A stretch of 64,000 nt of DNA from Trichosphaerium sp. ATCC 40318 (taxonomy: Eukaryota > Discosea > Flabellinia > Trichosidae), in assembly GCA_038496445.1 (NCBI GenBank), contig JALMLS010000520.1:124001-188000 (forward strand), in the 5' to 3' direction. Numbering within the stretch: position 1 is the stretch's first letter; every line of letters starts with the position of its first letter. Below the pieces are notes generated by a model. The model was not told where the DNA came from and did not search any database. It saw nothing but the letters and a program-made list of their open reading frames with translations. Shown piece by piece: positions 36,101 through 47,925 of the stretch. A program made the translations under genes and the position numbers.

Positions 36101-39100
36101 TAAACCGTTCATTGGAGCAATGGCAGAGTTGTACATGCTTGATCTCGGTGTTTCTGAGACTTATCCTTGCAAACAAAACGCTTGGGCGACTGAACCTTGT
36201 CCAAGTGATTCTGTTGTTCATATCAATGATAGAGTATCTGTTGGTATCAACAAGCAACCAAAGATCACTCAGACACGTACTTTCTATCGTGATGCATCAA
36301 GAAGCACTACATTGACGTATTGGTTTACACCTGTTGCACCAAACTTTTCAGGAAGCCATTTAAAAGCCATTGAGTTCAATCTCAAACTACAAGCTTCGAA
36401 TGGTGACTTGTTGCCTATTGAAACTTTTCTTTTTGAAATGATTGTTACAGGTGAAGAGGCTTTAGATCAAAAGCACGTAGTATAAACAAGTCACTTTCTT
36501 GAGTCTAATTCCTTTGTAGCTTTGTTTCTGAGACATCGCCACTTCCTCTGTACATTCTTAGAGATCCACCAGGTGGTGAATCATACGCTTCTTTAGAAAC
36601 TTCTTCATCTATTAGTTATGATGTTGGTATGTCTTTGAAAACCTCAAGTGGTGCTTTTGCATCTTCAACTGGTCTTCTTGGTCTTGACACTGAGTTTTCC
36701 GCTGGAATTGGAATTGAGACAGCTTTTAAGTTTGCCACATTTATAGGTACACTATCAATCAATAAACAACGTAAGGTAGTGATACGTACTGATTTTGTTT
36801 CAGGTGTTGCTACAGAGCAATCCGCAAATGTTGGCTATGCAACACAAAACTCGTACACAATGGATATATCTGCAAGTCAAACAATATCAACTTCAACTGA
36901 TCCATGGATCGCCGGTTCAGACAGTGATGTCATTGTTGGAGGCAAGTATTGTGGTTGGGTTAATATACAGTTATTAACGGTTGTTTAGCTGCAATGACGA
37001 TCATCTACTCAGTAACCAAGGAACTGACTTTCGAGTCATCAAACTGTTCATTGAAAGAGCAAAGAAGTATTGCATTTAAACCGGGTGGCTTTGTTCAAGG
37101 TACAATTCTGGGTTTTCAATATTGTTGTTAAGTTTGTACATAGATTCAATCTATGCTTACACAGAGAATCATATTCTCAATAAACAAATACCAGATTTAG
37201 TGACTGCAGTACAACTCGCTAAACAAGATATTGCATTACCTGTACGTACTGAGAAAGAGTAAGTTCCTGAATTTAATTAAATACAAGGGTGTAAACGCAA
37301 CAATCAGTAGATTAGAGCGAGGCTTAGGTACAAACATGTTGATGTTTCTTTTACTTATTTGCCTATCAGCCAACTGGAGAAAAATTATTGAATACAAGCG
37401 GAACTTGACAAACAGGGCTGTTTCTGGGTTCAACTCGAGTATGCCAAACACCACATTATTCAAGATACTCGTATATTAATACTAATACTTATTACAGATG
37501 CTGAACTTTTAAGCTCACTTAAGACTCTGAACACAACACTTCATTTGATAAGAGATGGATTGAAAGCATCAAACGCAGCATGGGTTGATTCTCATAAAAC
37601 AGCTCTTGCTGCTACTGTCAGCTTGGTCACTATTTCCACAGTTTCTGGAATAAGTGCTGGAGGTGTTGGAGTAGGTACGTGATATTCGCTTCTAAACAAA
37701 AGCTGATGATACACCTTTTAGTGCCTGTTGCTGCAAGTTTGACTCAATTCTTTCAAAGACTAAATACAATCACTGACGTCATGAAGAATCCGAGTTTGAG
37801 TGGTACAACTGATCCTAAAGCATACATTGAAGGGTTGCTGAATACAATGATTGCTGAGTTTTCAGGTTTACAATCAGATCTCACCTCTTTCTTTGCTCAA
37901 ATTGTAAGTACTGAAACATCGCTCTTTAAAACTCTTCCTAATTATCGTTTCAAAGGCTACATTTTCAAAACCTTCAGTTGCATTCTCAGGTGGTGTGGGC
38001 GTTGACAGTGAAGCAGTATTTTCAAGGTACAAATTGCGAGATATTGATCTATTTTAATCTATCTCCTAGTACATCTTCTCAATCTTTTGAATTTGATATG
38101 GCTGTTGAAAACTCTGTTGGCTTATCAACAAAGTTTGAGACGAATTTCAATCAGGTAATGTCAAACACGTGATCAGAAAGTGGTAACTAACATTTCGCAG
38201 TTTGAGTCGCAAACGTTTTTTAAAGCGTCAATGGACTTTGGACGCTCTTCCAGTTCTACCAAGTCTAACGCTACAGCAATATCTTATCATCTTGGAGATC
38301 CACAGTTTGGAGATTCATTTGTTGTTGGTGTCAAATATGGTATGCTTCCTCCTAATATTCTTTCTTCTTTTCTCATAAATTATTACTTCTAGATCCGATT
38401 TATGGAACACCAGTATTTGATACCATATCAGGAGAGTCTTCTTGCCCGCACGAATTGAGTACATCAATTTTTTGTTTGGCTCGAATAATTTACATTTTGT
38501 TGTAGACACTGCAAGTATTTACAAACCAGTCATGAGGTTTGCACCAGGCCAAGCGCAATACCAGTATATTGACGATGACACTGTTGATACTGTAGCATTT
38601 TGGCGAATAGAATTGATCAATGATAGTCCAACAGCTGATAGTATGCATGCCTCAAACAGCTTTTGTATTACATTTTTTCTTACTGTTTTGTCTAATAGAA
38701 GTGACATACAGTATGACGTTCAATGGCTCCAGGGATCTTGGCGGCCTCAATATTGGTCAAACACAAGCTGGAAGTGTTGGTTGGCCGTTAGATTTTACAC
38801 TTGAGCCAGGAAAACCTGTGATCAATACAATCACTGCACAGCGATCGCTCCAAGAGATATACAAGTATCAATTTGAGTTGTGGTTCGCTGTAAAGTGTGA
38901 ACTTGAAGCTTGGCAGGGAGACTCTCTACCGAGGGAACCAATCATGTCCAAGCTCACATTCGATGTTGAATGGAAAAAGCCATGTGTTTCTATGGTTTGG
39001 AGAACACAAGATGAATTACTTGTTGATGCCAAGTCACCAAATGGTTACATTTAATCCTACTTTCCTGGTTACTAATGTTCTTGTAGTGGACTTGATTGTA

Positions 39101-40612
39101 GCTAATGCTGGATCTCCTGATTGGAGTAGCTTTACTACCCTTCAGTTTAGGTTCTTCAGACGATCTGCTATTACTGCAGGTGAGTTTTGGTTCTTTGATA
39201 AACAAACAAAACTGACTTGCATTTTAAGGTTCATGGACGTCAATAGGTATTGCCAATAAAAACAATTTGGATCTTCAAGGTAATATGTTCTTTACTTGGG
39301 ATACAACTGGAGTCAAAGATGATAAATATGATATTAAAGTTGAAGCTGTACGTGTCTAACTGTTTCAAAGTAGTAAACCAAAAGTGAATCATCTTGAAAC
39401 TGTTTTGCTATTAATCTCATCATCTGATTTATTTGTAGTTCTGTGGTGCGGGTACAGCAATCCCTAAATTATCAGGAAAGTTTGTGAGTATTGACAGAAC
39501 AACTCTTTCTACAGTTGCTGTAACACCACCAACAGGTACCCTTCTAAAAAAAAATAGTGGATATTAGCTTATTCGTTCTAAGGTGGTACTTGGTCAGTTG
39601 GAGGATTAGTATCTGTTCAATACAATAAGAACTTGGATTGTGAACTCTCAAAGACTCTTGGTAACATTGATGTTCGTGTAAAAGGTACAACTATTGTTGG
39701 ATAGCGAATATCCTTTATTTCTTACATCTTCAAATAAGGCACAACAAATAGACTTCCATGGCTTTTTGAATGCAGCAAAGATACAATCATTCTGCATCCT
39801 CAACTAGGAACAAATTGGCGCGCTATACAAGGAAGAGAGCTTTTTGCTCAGGTAACAAGAATGCAAGATTTTGTTGGAAAGCCTCAACTAAGCGCTGCTG
39901 CGTGGTCATTTTCTGTTGATAATATAACAAACCAAGGTACTTTCTAAGATACTCGTACAGGTAACCGCTTTATCATTCTAAAACGAATTTAGGAGCACCA
40001 GTTATTGAAATAACCATTTTCTTGAAACAATCAGCAATTGTAGATTTAGAACTGATGAAGAACGAGTTGGCTATGCTTTTCAACTTGTCAATCAGTAGTT
40101 TTACTCTTCATCAAAAAGACTTTACAGCAATCATAACGCTCGAGAGTAGTAAGCTCAATGGACAAGGTTCTGATATAATGACTGTATTCGATAGTATATC
40201 ACAAAAGATAATGAGCAACCAAACACAGACATTGAGGTACAGGCAACTATATTCTTTCTTTATTATCTTTATTTTCTTCTTTTCTCAAACAACTGATTTA
40301 TCTTTTAGCTTAATTACTGGTGTTAATGCTGATGCAACGCCAACATGGCGTATGAGAAATTCTTATGTAGGTCCTGGTTCCACAGGAGGATCATCTTCAA
40401 GCGTTGGTATCATTGTTGGAGCAGTAGCCGGTATTTGTATTCTGATTGTTATTATCATTGCTGTTGTTGTCATTGTTCTTTTGATAAGAAGGAGAGGTGG
40501 TCTAGGATCTAACACTAATATTGGCCCTTCTGAAACTACAGGTGGTAATACCGCTACAGGTGGTAACGTGAGTGTACTTAGGACTTCAGCTTACGATAAA
40601 CTTGCTAAATAG
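33129..40612 (+). CDS. large type I membrane protein, copy B of inverted pair
   Basis: Paralogue of copy A in head-to-head orientation. It starts MTHVLKGTKKRLNYIPYLLF with a longer hydrophobic N-terminus. Then come DIDRWPSIIPKSPIAYPFNA, CRACRYDNWVRYIPFDNN, SAHCIEHPSVPVSQRC, YDCETCLPGYRRTAGGD and CNCVYLCNAPAGNEICLGFE. The core exon at 36120-36485 differs from its copy A partner at one residue in 121; the exon at 35334-35636 differs at four in 100. The C-terminus has the membrane helix VGAVAGICILIVIIIAVVVI and RRRGGLGSN, but a shorter, different tail ending SAYDKLAK. I saw no frame-breaking change in the exons followed. Probable surface adhesion or recognition protein. Which residues bind what cannot be told from sequence. 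Confidence 0.78.
33500..40300. repeat. right arm of ~7-kb inverted duplication
   Basis: Mirror of 23400-30230. For instance the intron around 35640-35710 reads as the near-exact reverse complement of 27960-28030. Similarity falls off in the first exons and in the last exon after the membrane helix. Confidence 0.9.
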
Positions 40613-41210
40613 CGTGCTTTGTGCATATTAATGCAAATAAACTAGCAACCAATGGTTGCCTCTTTGAAATATAAACTTGACGTGTATCTAGTGCGATTAG
40701 CACCAAGTACAAACAACGCCTTTGAATAGTGTAAAACGAAACTGCTGTTGATCAGCGATAGCAATTAACAGGTTCAATGTACTGTATTTTCCTTCTTATT
40801 TACACTTGTACACAACAATGCCACTTTTTTGAGAACCCTTCTTGTTTCCCATTGATACAATTGGATTATCATCCAACATTACCGCTCTTCCTCTCGTTTT
40901 TCATTAAAATAACTCCTCTCTTTTGCAGCCAGGGAAAAACTACCCGAGATTGCCAACAAGTGCCTTGTAATCTGCTTTTTTATACCATGAAGATAAGTGC
41001 ATTGATCTCTCAATTGCCCGTTTGCATGCCAACTCTTGTACTCTCCATTTAGTCTGCCAATGAGAAGATTGCCTGAGTCTAATAATTGGCCATTGTCATA
41101 CCACCTCTTGTACTCTCCTTGTAGTCTATCATATATGTAATTAGAGAGCTCACGCAACTGGCCATTGTCATACCACCTCTTGTATTCTCCATCTAGTTTA
41201 CCATTTGTAT

Positions 41211-43330
41211 CTCTTTCTACACCGAACAACGGAAATATCCGTTTTTTTAAAGATACAACTGTAAAAAATAAAAATTGTGACTTACCAGCGCTGAGTTGAA
41301 CTCCATTGATGCAGCAGTAGTATGTAACACTAGCAAAGACGTTTGTAGAGCATACATTCAGAATTTGAGCTTCCGTTTAAAGAAAATTTTTTTGACGGAC
41401 CTTAACCAAAAAGTCCACAAATCATCAAATGGAGCATGGAAACAGCACCTCCAGTAACACTACGGGCCCCTCCTTTGCTAGTTCAAGTGATGATGAAGAA
41501 GAAACAGAGAAAATTCCAATACAGTTTGAAAACACAAATCAAGTACTTATATAACGCTTTCTACGCACAAAAACGTAACTGAAGGAGTTTTAGGAGATTT
41601 CAGAAGAAAAAAAGTTCAAATACAAAAAACCAGGTCGGGAAGAGCGTAGCCATGTGTTGATTGATAAAGCATCCGGATTGAAGCCTTTGGATATGTTTTT
41701 GAGTTTTGTCAGTGAGCGGTATTGGAAAAAAATTGTTGTAGCCACCAATAATTATGCAAAAAAAAAGGTACATGCAACTTTGGAGTTTCACTAACACTAG
41801 TAGAAAGGAGTACAACTAGACTTGACACTGAAAGAACTAATGAGGTGGTTGGCAGCATCTATAATACTTGGTGCACATAGGATGGGTCCTAGAAAAGCAT
41901 GGCAAACAAACACTTGTTACGATATGCCAAAATTAAGACAGATCATGATTCGAAACCGCTATGAAGATATTGCACGTTGCTTACATTTACCTACCACTGG
42001 AACTAGTGATGCTGATCCATACCAAAAGATTAGAACTCTTGTTGATACATTTAGACATCAATGCATCAACAACTATCTACCACATGAAAAACTGGCATTA
42101 GACGAAGCCACTCCAGGATATGCAGGGAGAACAAAGCTGATTAAAAGAACCAAACATAAAAAGGTATCTTCCGGCTTTGACATTAAATGCGTGGTAGACT
42201 CTGAATCCAAGTACCTTGTTAATTTTTTGTTAAACAAAGAACCACATGTGTCTATTCAAGGGTTGACTCCAACAGCAAACAAAGCATATCACCTTATTTC
42301 ACAGCTTAAACAACATGGTCATGAAATTTTTATGGATAATCTGTATATGCGTCCTAGTTTAAAAGTAGCTGCCTATCAAATTGGACAATATTGCACAGGT
42401 ACATGGAGGAAAAATTATGGTGTACCAAAAGAGATTTATCGTACCAAAGAAAAAGGCAAAGAAGCCAAAGCAAAAGCAAGAGAAGTTATTCTATACAGTG
42501 CTGAACCATTAGATAATGTAACATTCATGGTTGGTCTTGGTCTTTATGACAAGCGCCCATTTTATTTTTTAACAACAGCATCATACGAGTTTGAAGAAGT
42601 TATTGGAGGCACACGACAAAAACTTAAACTTGATTGTATCCATGCTTACAACAACTACATGAATGGAGTAGATGTTTTTGATCAATACATGCAAGTAAGT
42701 GTTTACAGGCCAAGTGTTAAATGGTGGAAGCGCTTGTATGCTTGGATAATTGATGCTGCCATCATCAATTCATTCATTTTATACAAAAGTTGCCGTCGGA
42801 ATACTACCAAGTTGTCTGATTTTAAAACAACACTAGTTGATGAATTACTACAAAGGTACACATCTTTACTAGTTGATCAATTAATCAGTGTAGATTTGCG
42901 GAGTCTGATACTGATGAAGACAGCACACCAATAGTCAGTTTGAAAAAAAAAAAATATAAAACTACTACAAGTTTACCTGATTCTCGTCTAACTGCACAAC
43001 GCCACTTTCCTTCCAAAAACACTCGTAGATTGTGCATTGTGTGTAAATTAACCAAAGAAAAGGCTAAAGAAACACAATATTATTGTAAAAGCTGTAATGT
43101 GCCTCTGTGTGCTGCTCCATGTTTTATGTTGTTTCATACAAAAAAACATTGCAAATAAAAAATTTTTCCTATCATGACTATGTGCACAACTGAATTGTAG
43201 GTCAGCACTGCCTAACAGCATGTGTTTATACATCAGGGTACCTTTCATCCATTTTTTTGCAATTGGTGTTGTTAAATTTCAATTTTCAAAAAAACGGATA
43301 TATCCGTTTTTTACTCAGGGCAAGAAAGAG
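41211..43330. mobile_element. piggyBac-family DNA transposon, apparently complete
   Basis: About 2.12 kb. Left end CTCTTTCTAC and right end GCAAGAAAGAG form an 8-bp terminal inverted repeat (CTCTTTCT). Just inside are ACGGAAATATCC on the left and the perfect palindrome ACGGATATATCCGT on the right, each followed inward by a T/A run. It is flanked by AT on both sides (41209-41210 and 43331-43332). No TTAA lies at these boundaries, although TTAA is the usual piggyBac target. The boundaries are defined by the disrupted host gene rather than by the target-site rule. It encodes one transposase. Confidence 0.75.
41429..43158 (+). CDS. piggyBac transposase (DDE_Tnp_1_7 type)
   Basis: Four exons, 41429-41542, 41594-41767, 41804-42855 and 42894-43158, sum to 1605 nt, 534 aa. 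The acidic N-terminus (SSSDDEEETEKIP) precedes GLKPLDMFLSFVSERYW and LKELMRWLAASIILG, both typical of the family. Candidate catalytic acidic residues lie in LALDEATPGYAG, EIFMDNLYMRP and NNYMNGVDVFDQY. The C-terminal cysteine-rich DNA-binding domain reads RLCIVCKLTKEKA, YYCKSCNVPLC, CFMLFHTKKHC. The last exon is out of frame with the third unless a 38-nt intron (GTACAC...GTGTAG) is removed. With it, the protein is intact and may be active. It is transcribed opposite to the host gene. Confidence 0.93.
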
Positions 43331-43642
43331 ATAGTTTGCACAAAGAGATAACAAGCCATTATTAAACCACTGTTTGTGCTCTCCATGTTTTATATCATGT
43401 TTCCAATGCTCTTGAACAACAATTTGGTTATTAGTTCTTCGCTTTTGCCATTTTCCATGCTTTTTCATCTCACAATCAAACCTTGTGTTCATCGCTGTCC
43501 TAGTAGAAAGAAGTGGATAAATTAAATACACATATCTGTCTAACTCGATGATATCAAGCTGAAGCTCAACTGGAAGGTATAATAGATGGCAATCATCAGC
43601 TTTTGCAGAAAATATGCGTTTATTGTTTGTTAGGAGATTCAT

Positions 43643-44117
43643 TTTTCGAGACTATTTTTAAGTTGTAAATGGTGTGAAGGCACGTGTTAAATAGTAAATA
43701 TTTGGAACTTAACCTTAGCAATAAACTTAACGGTAGACAGTTATCATTCTGTGTAGCAGATAGTATCAACTTTAAGCTGTATATGAACTGTTACGACTCT
43801 AGCTTCATTTTGAGGTAAAAGTCTTTTTTTTTTGAAGTCTTGTGTTTTTGAGAATTAAGCACGTGTACTGACTTACGCAGTGGTCATTGACAATAATCCT
43901 GTAACTTCAAAACATTTGCTTTCAAGATTAATTAATAACGTGTTGTGATTGTTTCAGACGACGAAGCGTCATCTGAATACTAGTAGTTCCGCATATTGTA
44001 TCTATTGTACATAACTTATGCTGTATTTATTCAAGGCTTTTGTGTACATTACACCAGACTTTGCGAAAGTATACTGCCCTTATAGATTCGTATTAATCTT
44101 GGGAAAAAATGTATAGT
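43643..44117. other. intergenic, nothing recognised
   Basis: About 475 bp. Two CACGTG sites (near 43681 and 43859). No frame of note. Confidence 0.4.
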
Positions 44118-45889
44118 CTATCCAGTGTAGCCAACATAATCATAATTTCTACACCTGAACTCAGATTTTGTTTCACGGCACTTCAAATACTCTTCTAAAA
44201 TTTTATGTGTGATTTTAGTTGCATTAATCATAGATAATCCTGCATGCCCAACAGGATCACCTTTACCAACGTTAATCTCATATCGTGATTTGTGTACAAT
44301 ATGCCTCAGCTTTATATCCTTGAATAAAAAGATTAGAAGAAAATAGTTAGTAAAACACGTGAAAAAAAATAAAAGTCAAAGTCATGTAAGTACAGGAAGC
44401 TTTTTCATTCTGTCGCTTGGTTCATAATTCTTTGTTATCCATTCATCTCCATACCTAAATGAATATCAGTACCCAAATAATAATTTCAATATCACCACAA
44501 TGGTTCAAAAAAAAAGAAAAAAAACGCAAAAAAGGCATACCAATTTGGGAACGCTCTTGGCCAGTGATAGCCATAAATATGTATATGTGTTCGATGTGTG
44601 AAATCGTATGTGAGTATATTGGTGTTACCAGTGGCATGTTTAGGTCCAACAACACCTATACGATCCATCCTATTCAACACAGAAATGAACCTACAAAACA
44701 GTGTTATCAACATTTTTAACAGTACTCTTTTTCTTGTTTACCTTTCAGTCCAGTTTGCCGATATATACTGTGTGTCATCGTTCACTCTATAAAACCACTT
44801 AACACCATCTCTATGTGCAGTCATCACAGCATCATTATGTGCCCAACTAAACAGTTGATAAGCTCACAAAATTAAACTACAGCTAAGCACACAAAAACAA
44901 CCTCCCTTAATTAAGAAAAGGTAAACTTGGTTGCTGGTTTGTTTACTTATTGCATACGCTGAGTGTTTTTTATATGGCAAGATCGTCCAAGTAACATAAG
45001 CCATGTTTGCATCAGTTTTCTCAGCCCATGCTCTGATAAACTCCACAACAGCTTTCTGACCATCTCTATTCGCATAGAAAGGGTCTATACTATCAACACC
45101 AAAGTAGAGACAGTATCTATAACCAGGAGATAATGTAGGAGAAAGCGTGGGAAAGAAATCCTGCGAAGAAAAAAAGAATCAGCTCCAAGTTTCTCAACTT
45201 TCAACACGTGCTTCAACACTGCATTGATCACTCGTACCTTTATCAAATGCACTTCATGAAGCGCTCCTATATCGAGTTTATCTCCAGCAGATGATAGTGC
45301 AGTTGTTATAGCCACGTCACAAACACCATCGTTGTTTCTTATCGGATACGTTATAACATCAGTTTGGCCATCAATGAAAATATTGATTTGCTCCATGTTG
45401 TACGGAGACGACGATGTAGGCGCTAAGTATCGTTTTGGATAAGTTTTAGTAGGTCTACAAAGGAAATTAGTACGTCTTTAGACGTCATTTATAATCACGT
45501 GCTGTGGCTTTGTGGTCGTAATGTCAGGAACGACTATTGTCTTAGAAGTCTCTTCTGATACATCAATTCGTGCCTGAAGCGCTCCATTAAATTAAATTGT
45601 ATTACTTAGGCGTATACGCGTACTGGAGCTGATCCGCGGAAGGATATACCAAATACAAGAATAGTTGTTAGTAAACAAAATCCAACAACGAGACCTATTT
45701 GCTGCTGAGATAACGCTAGCGGTTTGGGTTTACTAGTGGGTAAAGAGTTAAAAAAACTACAGAAAAAAATACAATAATACCCATAGCGTTTAATTCACGC
45801 GTATGGGAGCAGTATTAATCGATAATCACGTGATTTGGGGAAAGCCACGTTGTTAACCCCAAAAAAGCTATAAACCCATACCTATCCAT
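44118..45889 (-). CDS. type II membrane glycosyltransferase-like protein
   Basis: Multi-exon. The first exon is only MD plus two bases; a long intron then leads to SFFNSLPTSKPKPLALSQQQ and one membrane anchor (IGLVVGFCLLTTILVFGISF). This gives a short cytosolic tail, an anchor and a luminal stem, the plan of Golgi glycosyltransferases. The luminal part has MEQINIFIDGQTDVITYPIR, GYRYCLYFGVDSIDPFYANR, DGVKWFYRVNDDTQY, RIGVVGPKHATGNTNILTYD, HRTHIHIYGYHWPR and YGDEWITKNYEPSDR. It ends YVGYTG. The VNDDT and GNTNILTYDF-like blocks resemble GT-A-fold enzymes of an uncharacterised family in algae and protists, from memory. DDT could be a metal-binding DxD-type motif. Donor and acceptor are unknown. 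Confidence 0.68.
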
Positions 45890-46312
45890 AGTGAACGTAT
45901 GTATACCAAGCACAGGTGGCACAGGATAACTTTTATAGTATTCTGAAGAATTTGGCTAAGTCTTCGTAAAAAGGCTCTGGGAAAATGTGAGACAAACTTC
46001 AGAGTTACTTCGAATGTCGCGATAAGCTAATTTCAATGTCTATTACTCTTAAGACAGTAACAAAGTAAAGTAACATTGAAGTGAGGTTAAGTTCGTTTCA
46101 AGTACTAGAGGATTCACTGGGGAACACAGTGTTGGGCTAATGATCAAGTATTTTGAACATTGTGTTTGCACAAACTCTAAATGACACTGTCTTATACCCG
46201 TATCGAATTTTACTTACGACCGGGATTTCAGTAGCAATAGCAGGTAAACAAAGAGTAATAATGGTATTATTAAACAGATAATAAGTTGTGAAAGTAAACA
46301 TACGTTTATTGC
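45890..46312. other. intergenic, nothing recognised
   Basis: About 420 bp between two minus-strand genes. AT-rich, no clear feature. Confidence 0.4.
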
Positions 46313-47414
46313 TTACGCGATATTCACGTCTCTGGTGAGATCAATGATTGTTTGACCATCTGGGAAGCAGTCAAGACAGTCGCTCGTTGTAGCATTCAAT
46401 GCTCCCAATGAACCAACCTTGAAGACGTTCAATTGAGTCATAGGGAATTTGAAGCTAGTAACACCGTTACAGATCCATGCGTTTTGCAATTTTTGCTCCT
46501 GCATTAGTTTCTTGAAAAACCCGAGATCAGGGTCACTAGGGATAGTTGTACCAGCAATATCGCCTTTAATATTGGGGAAGAAAGGATGAAGGTGAAGAAA
46601 TGATGTGAAAGTGTATCCAGAGTTAAGATCTGCGTTAACTGCGTTGGTAATCTGAGACGTTGGTGATACGCCAGAATCAGGTCCAAGTTGTAGGTAAATA
46701 CGCCAATCGTTACTCTAGAAAAGAGGTAAGTAACCGTATAGAATTGTAGATAAACTATTCTATGTAAACACGTGACGCAAGCACAGATCATTGGCGTTGC
46801 TTGAATGCTCGGTATTGGTTTACTTCAAAATGTTGTGAAATAAACATCACGTGCCTTTTGAAGAATCCACGCTCCATACTCAGACGAAGTAGTTTGCATT
46901 GGATATTTCTCATTTTGTATGTTGAACAATAGATATTCCATGCACGTGATATTGGAAAGTGTACCTACTTTTCCATCCAAAATAACATCAAAATTGTGAG
47001 TCGAAAATCCAGCTCCAGCGAAGATTTTACGTTGTCTCTGTTTAGCTGTAGTTAGCTTTGTTGATGTTATGCAGTTTTACGTACTTCCAGAAGAGCTCTT
47101 TGGTCGAGTGGGTTTACAACTGATGAAAACGTCTTTAGTAGCCAATTCATCCAGTTATTGTAAGAGCTTGGCGGTGCTGGAGGGCTCAGCTTTGTTGAGA
47201 GAATAGCAGGGCTAAAACAGAAATAAAAATAAAAAGTAAAAAGGAGATAAAACGAGGTTTTAGACTCAATCACGTGCGTGTTTGGTTGATCAATTTTGTA
47301 AAGGACATTTTTGCCAACAGTGTTCCATACTTTTGGCTGAGTCTGCCACTGGCACTGAGATGCAGCGTGCGCGATAAAGCAGCAAAACAGAATAAAAGCA
47401 ACTTGAACTTTCAT
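46313..47414 (-). CDS. secreted protein of unknown function
   Basis: About six exons on the minus strand. The ATG chosen opens signal peptide MKVQVAFILFCCFIAHAASQ, then CQWQTQPKVWNTVGKNVLYK. Further exons give LSPPAPPSSYNNWMNWLLKT, RQRKIFAGAGFSTHNFDVIL, NEKYPMQTTSSEYGAWILQK, WRIYLQLGPDSGVSPTSQIT and TSFLHLHPFFPNIKGDIAG. It ends with a cysteine-bearing segment SDCLDCFPDGQTIIDLT. No membrane helix follows the signal, so it is probably secreted or delivered to a vacuole. I do not recognise the family. Introns include CACGTG near the donor at 47271. Confidence 0.6.
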
Positions 47415-47925
47415 TTTCAACACTGTTTTTATTTTATTTTTGACCAAAACCGACTTTTTTGACTTGTGGCACTCTACAGATAAAAGAGTTTAGTAGCACG
47501 CTTTGAGGCATACAAATGATAGTACGTGAATAAAAGCTATGCTGGAGTGGACAAGCAGTTATTCATAAGTAATTTAGCTTTCAATTCTTGTTTGTTAAAA
47601 AACCACTTCGGTATCCTGTTCATCTCTACTGTTATGTATTATACCGTCGAGACCAGCTCGTCGTATTAGTGTGTTATTCAAAAGGATGAAGCTACATAAT
47701 AGCCTAGTATTTTTGAGTACGCAGTTCACTTGCAAAGTAATTGCTAGCTCCAAAAACTCAACCTTTATATCTACATGAAGCTGGTTTATTACCTAATTTT
47801 GACCAAACGCTCTTGTTGGATTAATAAAGACTCATATTAACTTAATTCTTAACCACTAACTAAGAGCTCTTTTATTCCTGACTAACTATTTTAGTGTAGG
47901 TATTACACGTTTTGAAGTTTTAATT
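47415..47925. other. intergenic, nothing recognised
   Basis: About 510 bp of AT-rich spacer, presumably the promoter of the secreted gene and the 3' flank of the PARP gene. Confidence 0.4.

Larger units (their letters stand above)
40879..43642 (-). pseudogene. F-box/MORN gene split by a transposon
   Basis: The 5' half (43642 down to 43333) encodes an F-box-like N-terminus (LLYLPVELQLDIIELDRYVY) and the first MORN-type repeats (HDIKHGEHKQWFNNGLLSLC then ANY). It then runs into transposon sequence and stops. The 3' half (41208 down to 40879) resumes with TNGKLDGEYKRWYDNGQL and two more such repeats (YKRWYDNGQL, YKSWHANGQL). The intact paralogue at 55210-56013 reads CNYVNGELEGEY across the same point, so the break falls exactly between repeat units. 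Removing 41211-43330 and one AT restores an open frame. The family is MORN_2-type. The gene is likely non-functional in this allele, unless the halves are expressed separately. Confidence 0.82.

Noticed and set aside
41246-43274. TTAA sites as the transposon ends
   Set aside because: Sequence inside the TTAA pair has no inverted termini, and the disrupted host gene places the ends further out.
44459-44792. Overlapping plus-strand frames
   Set aside because: They lie opposite the exons of the glycosyltransferase-like gene (HRTHIHIYGYHWPR on the minus strand).
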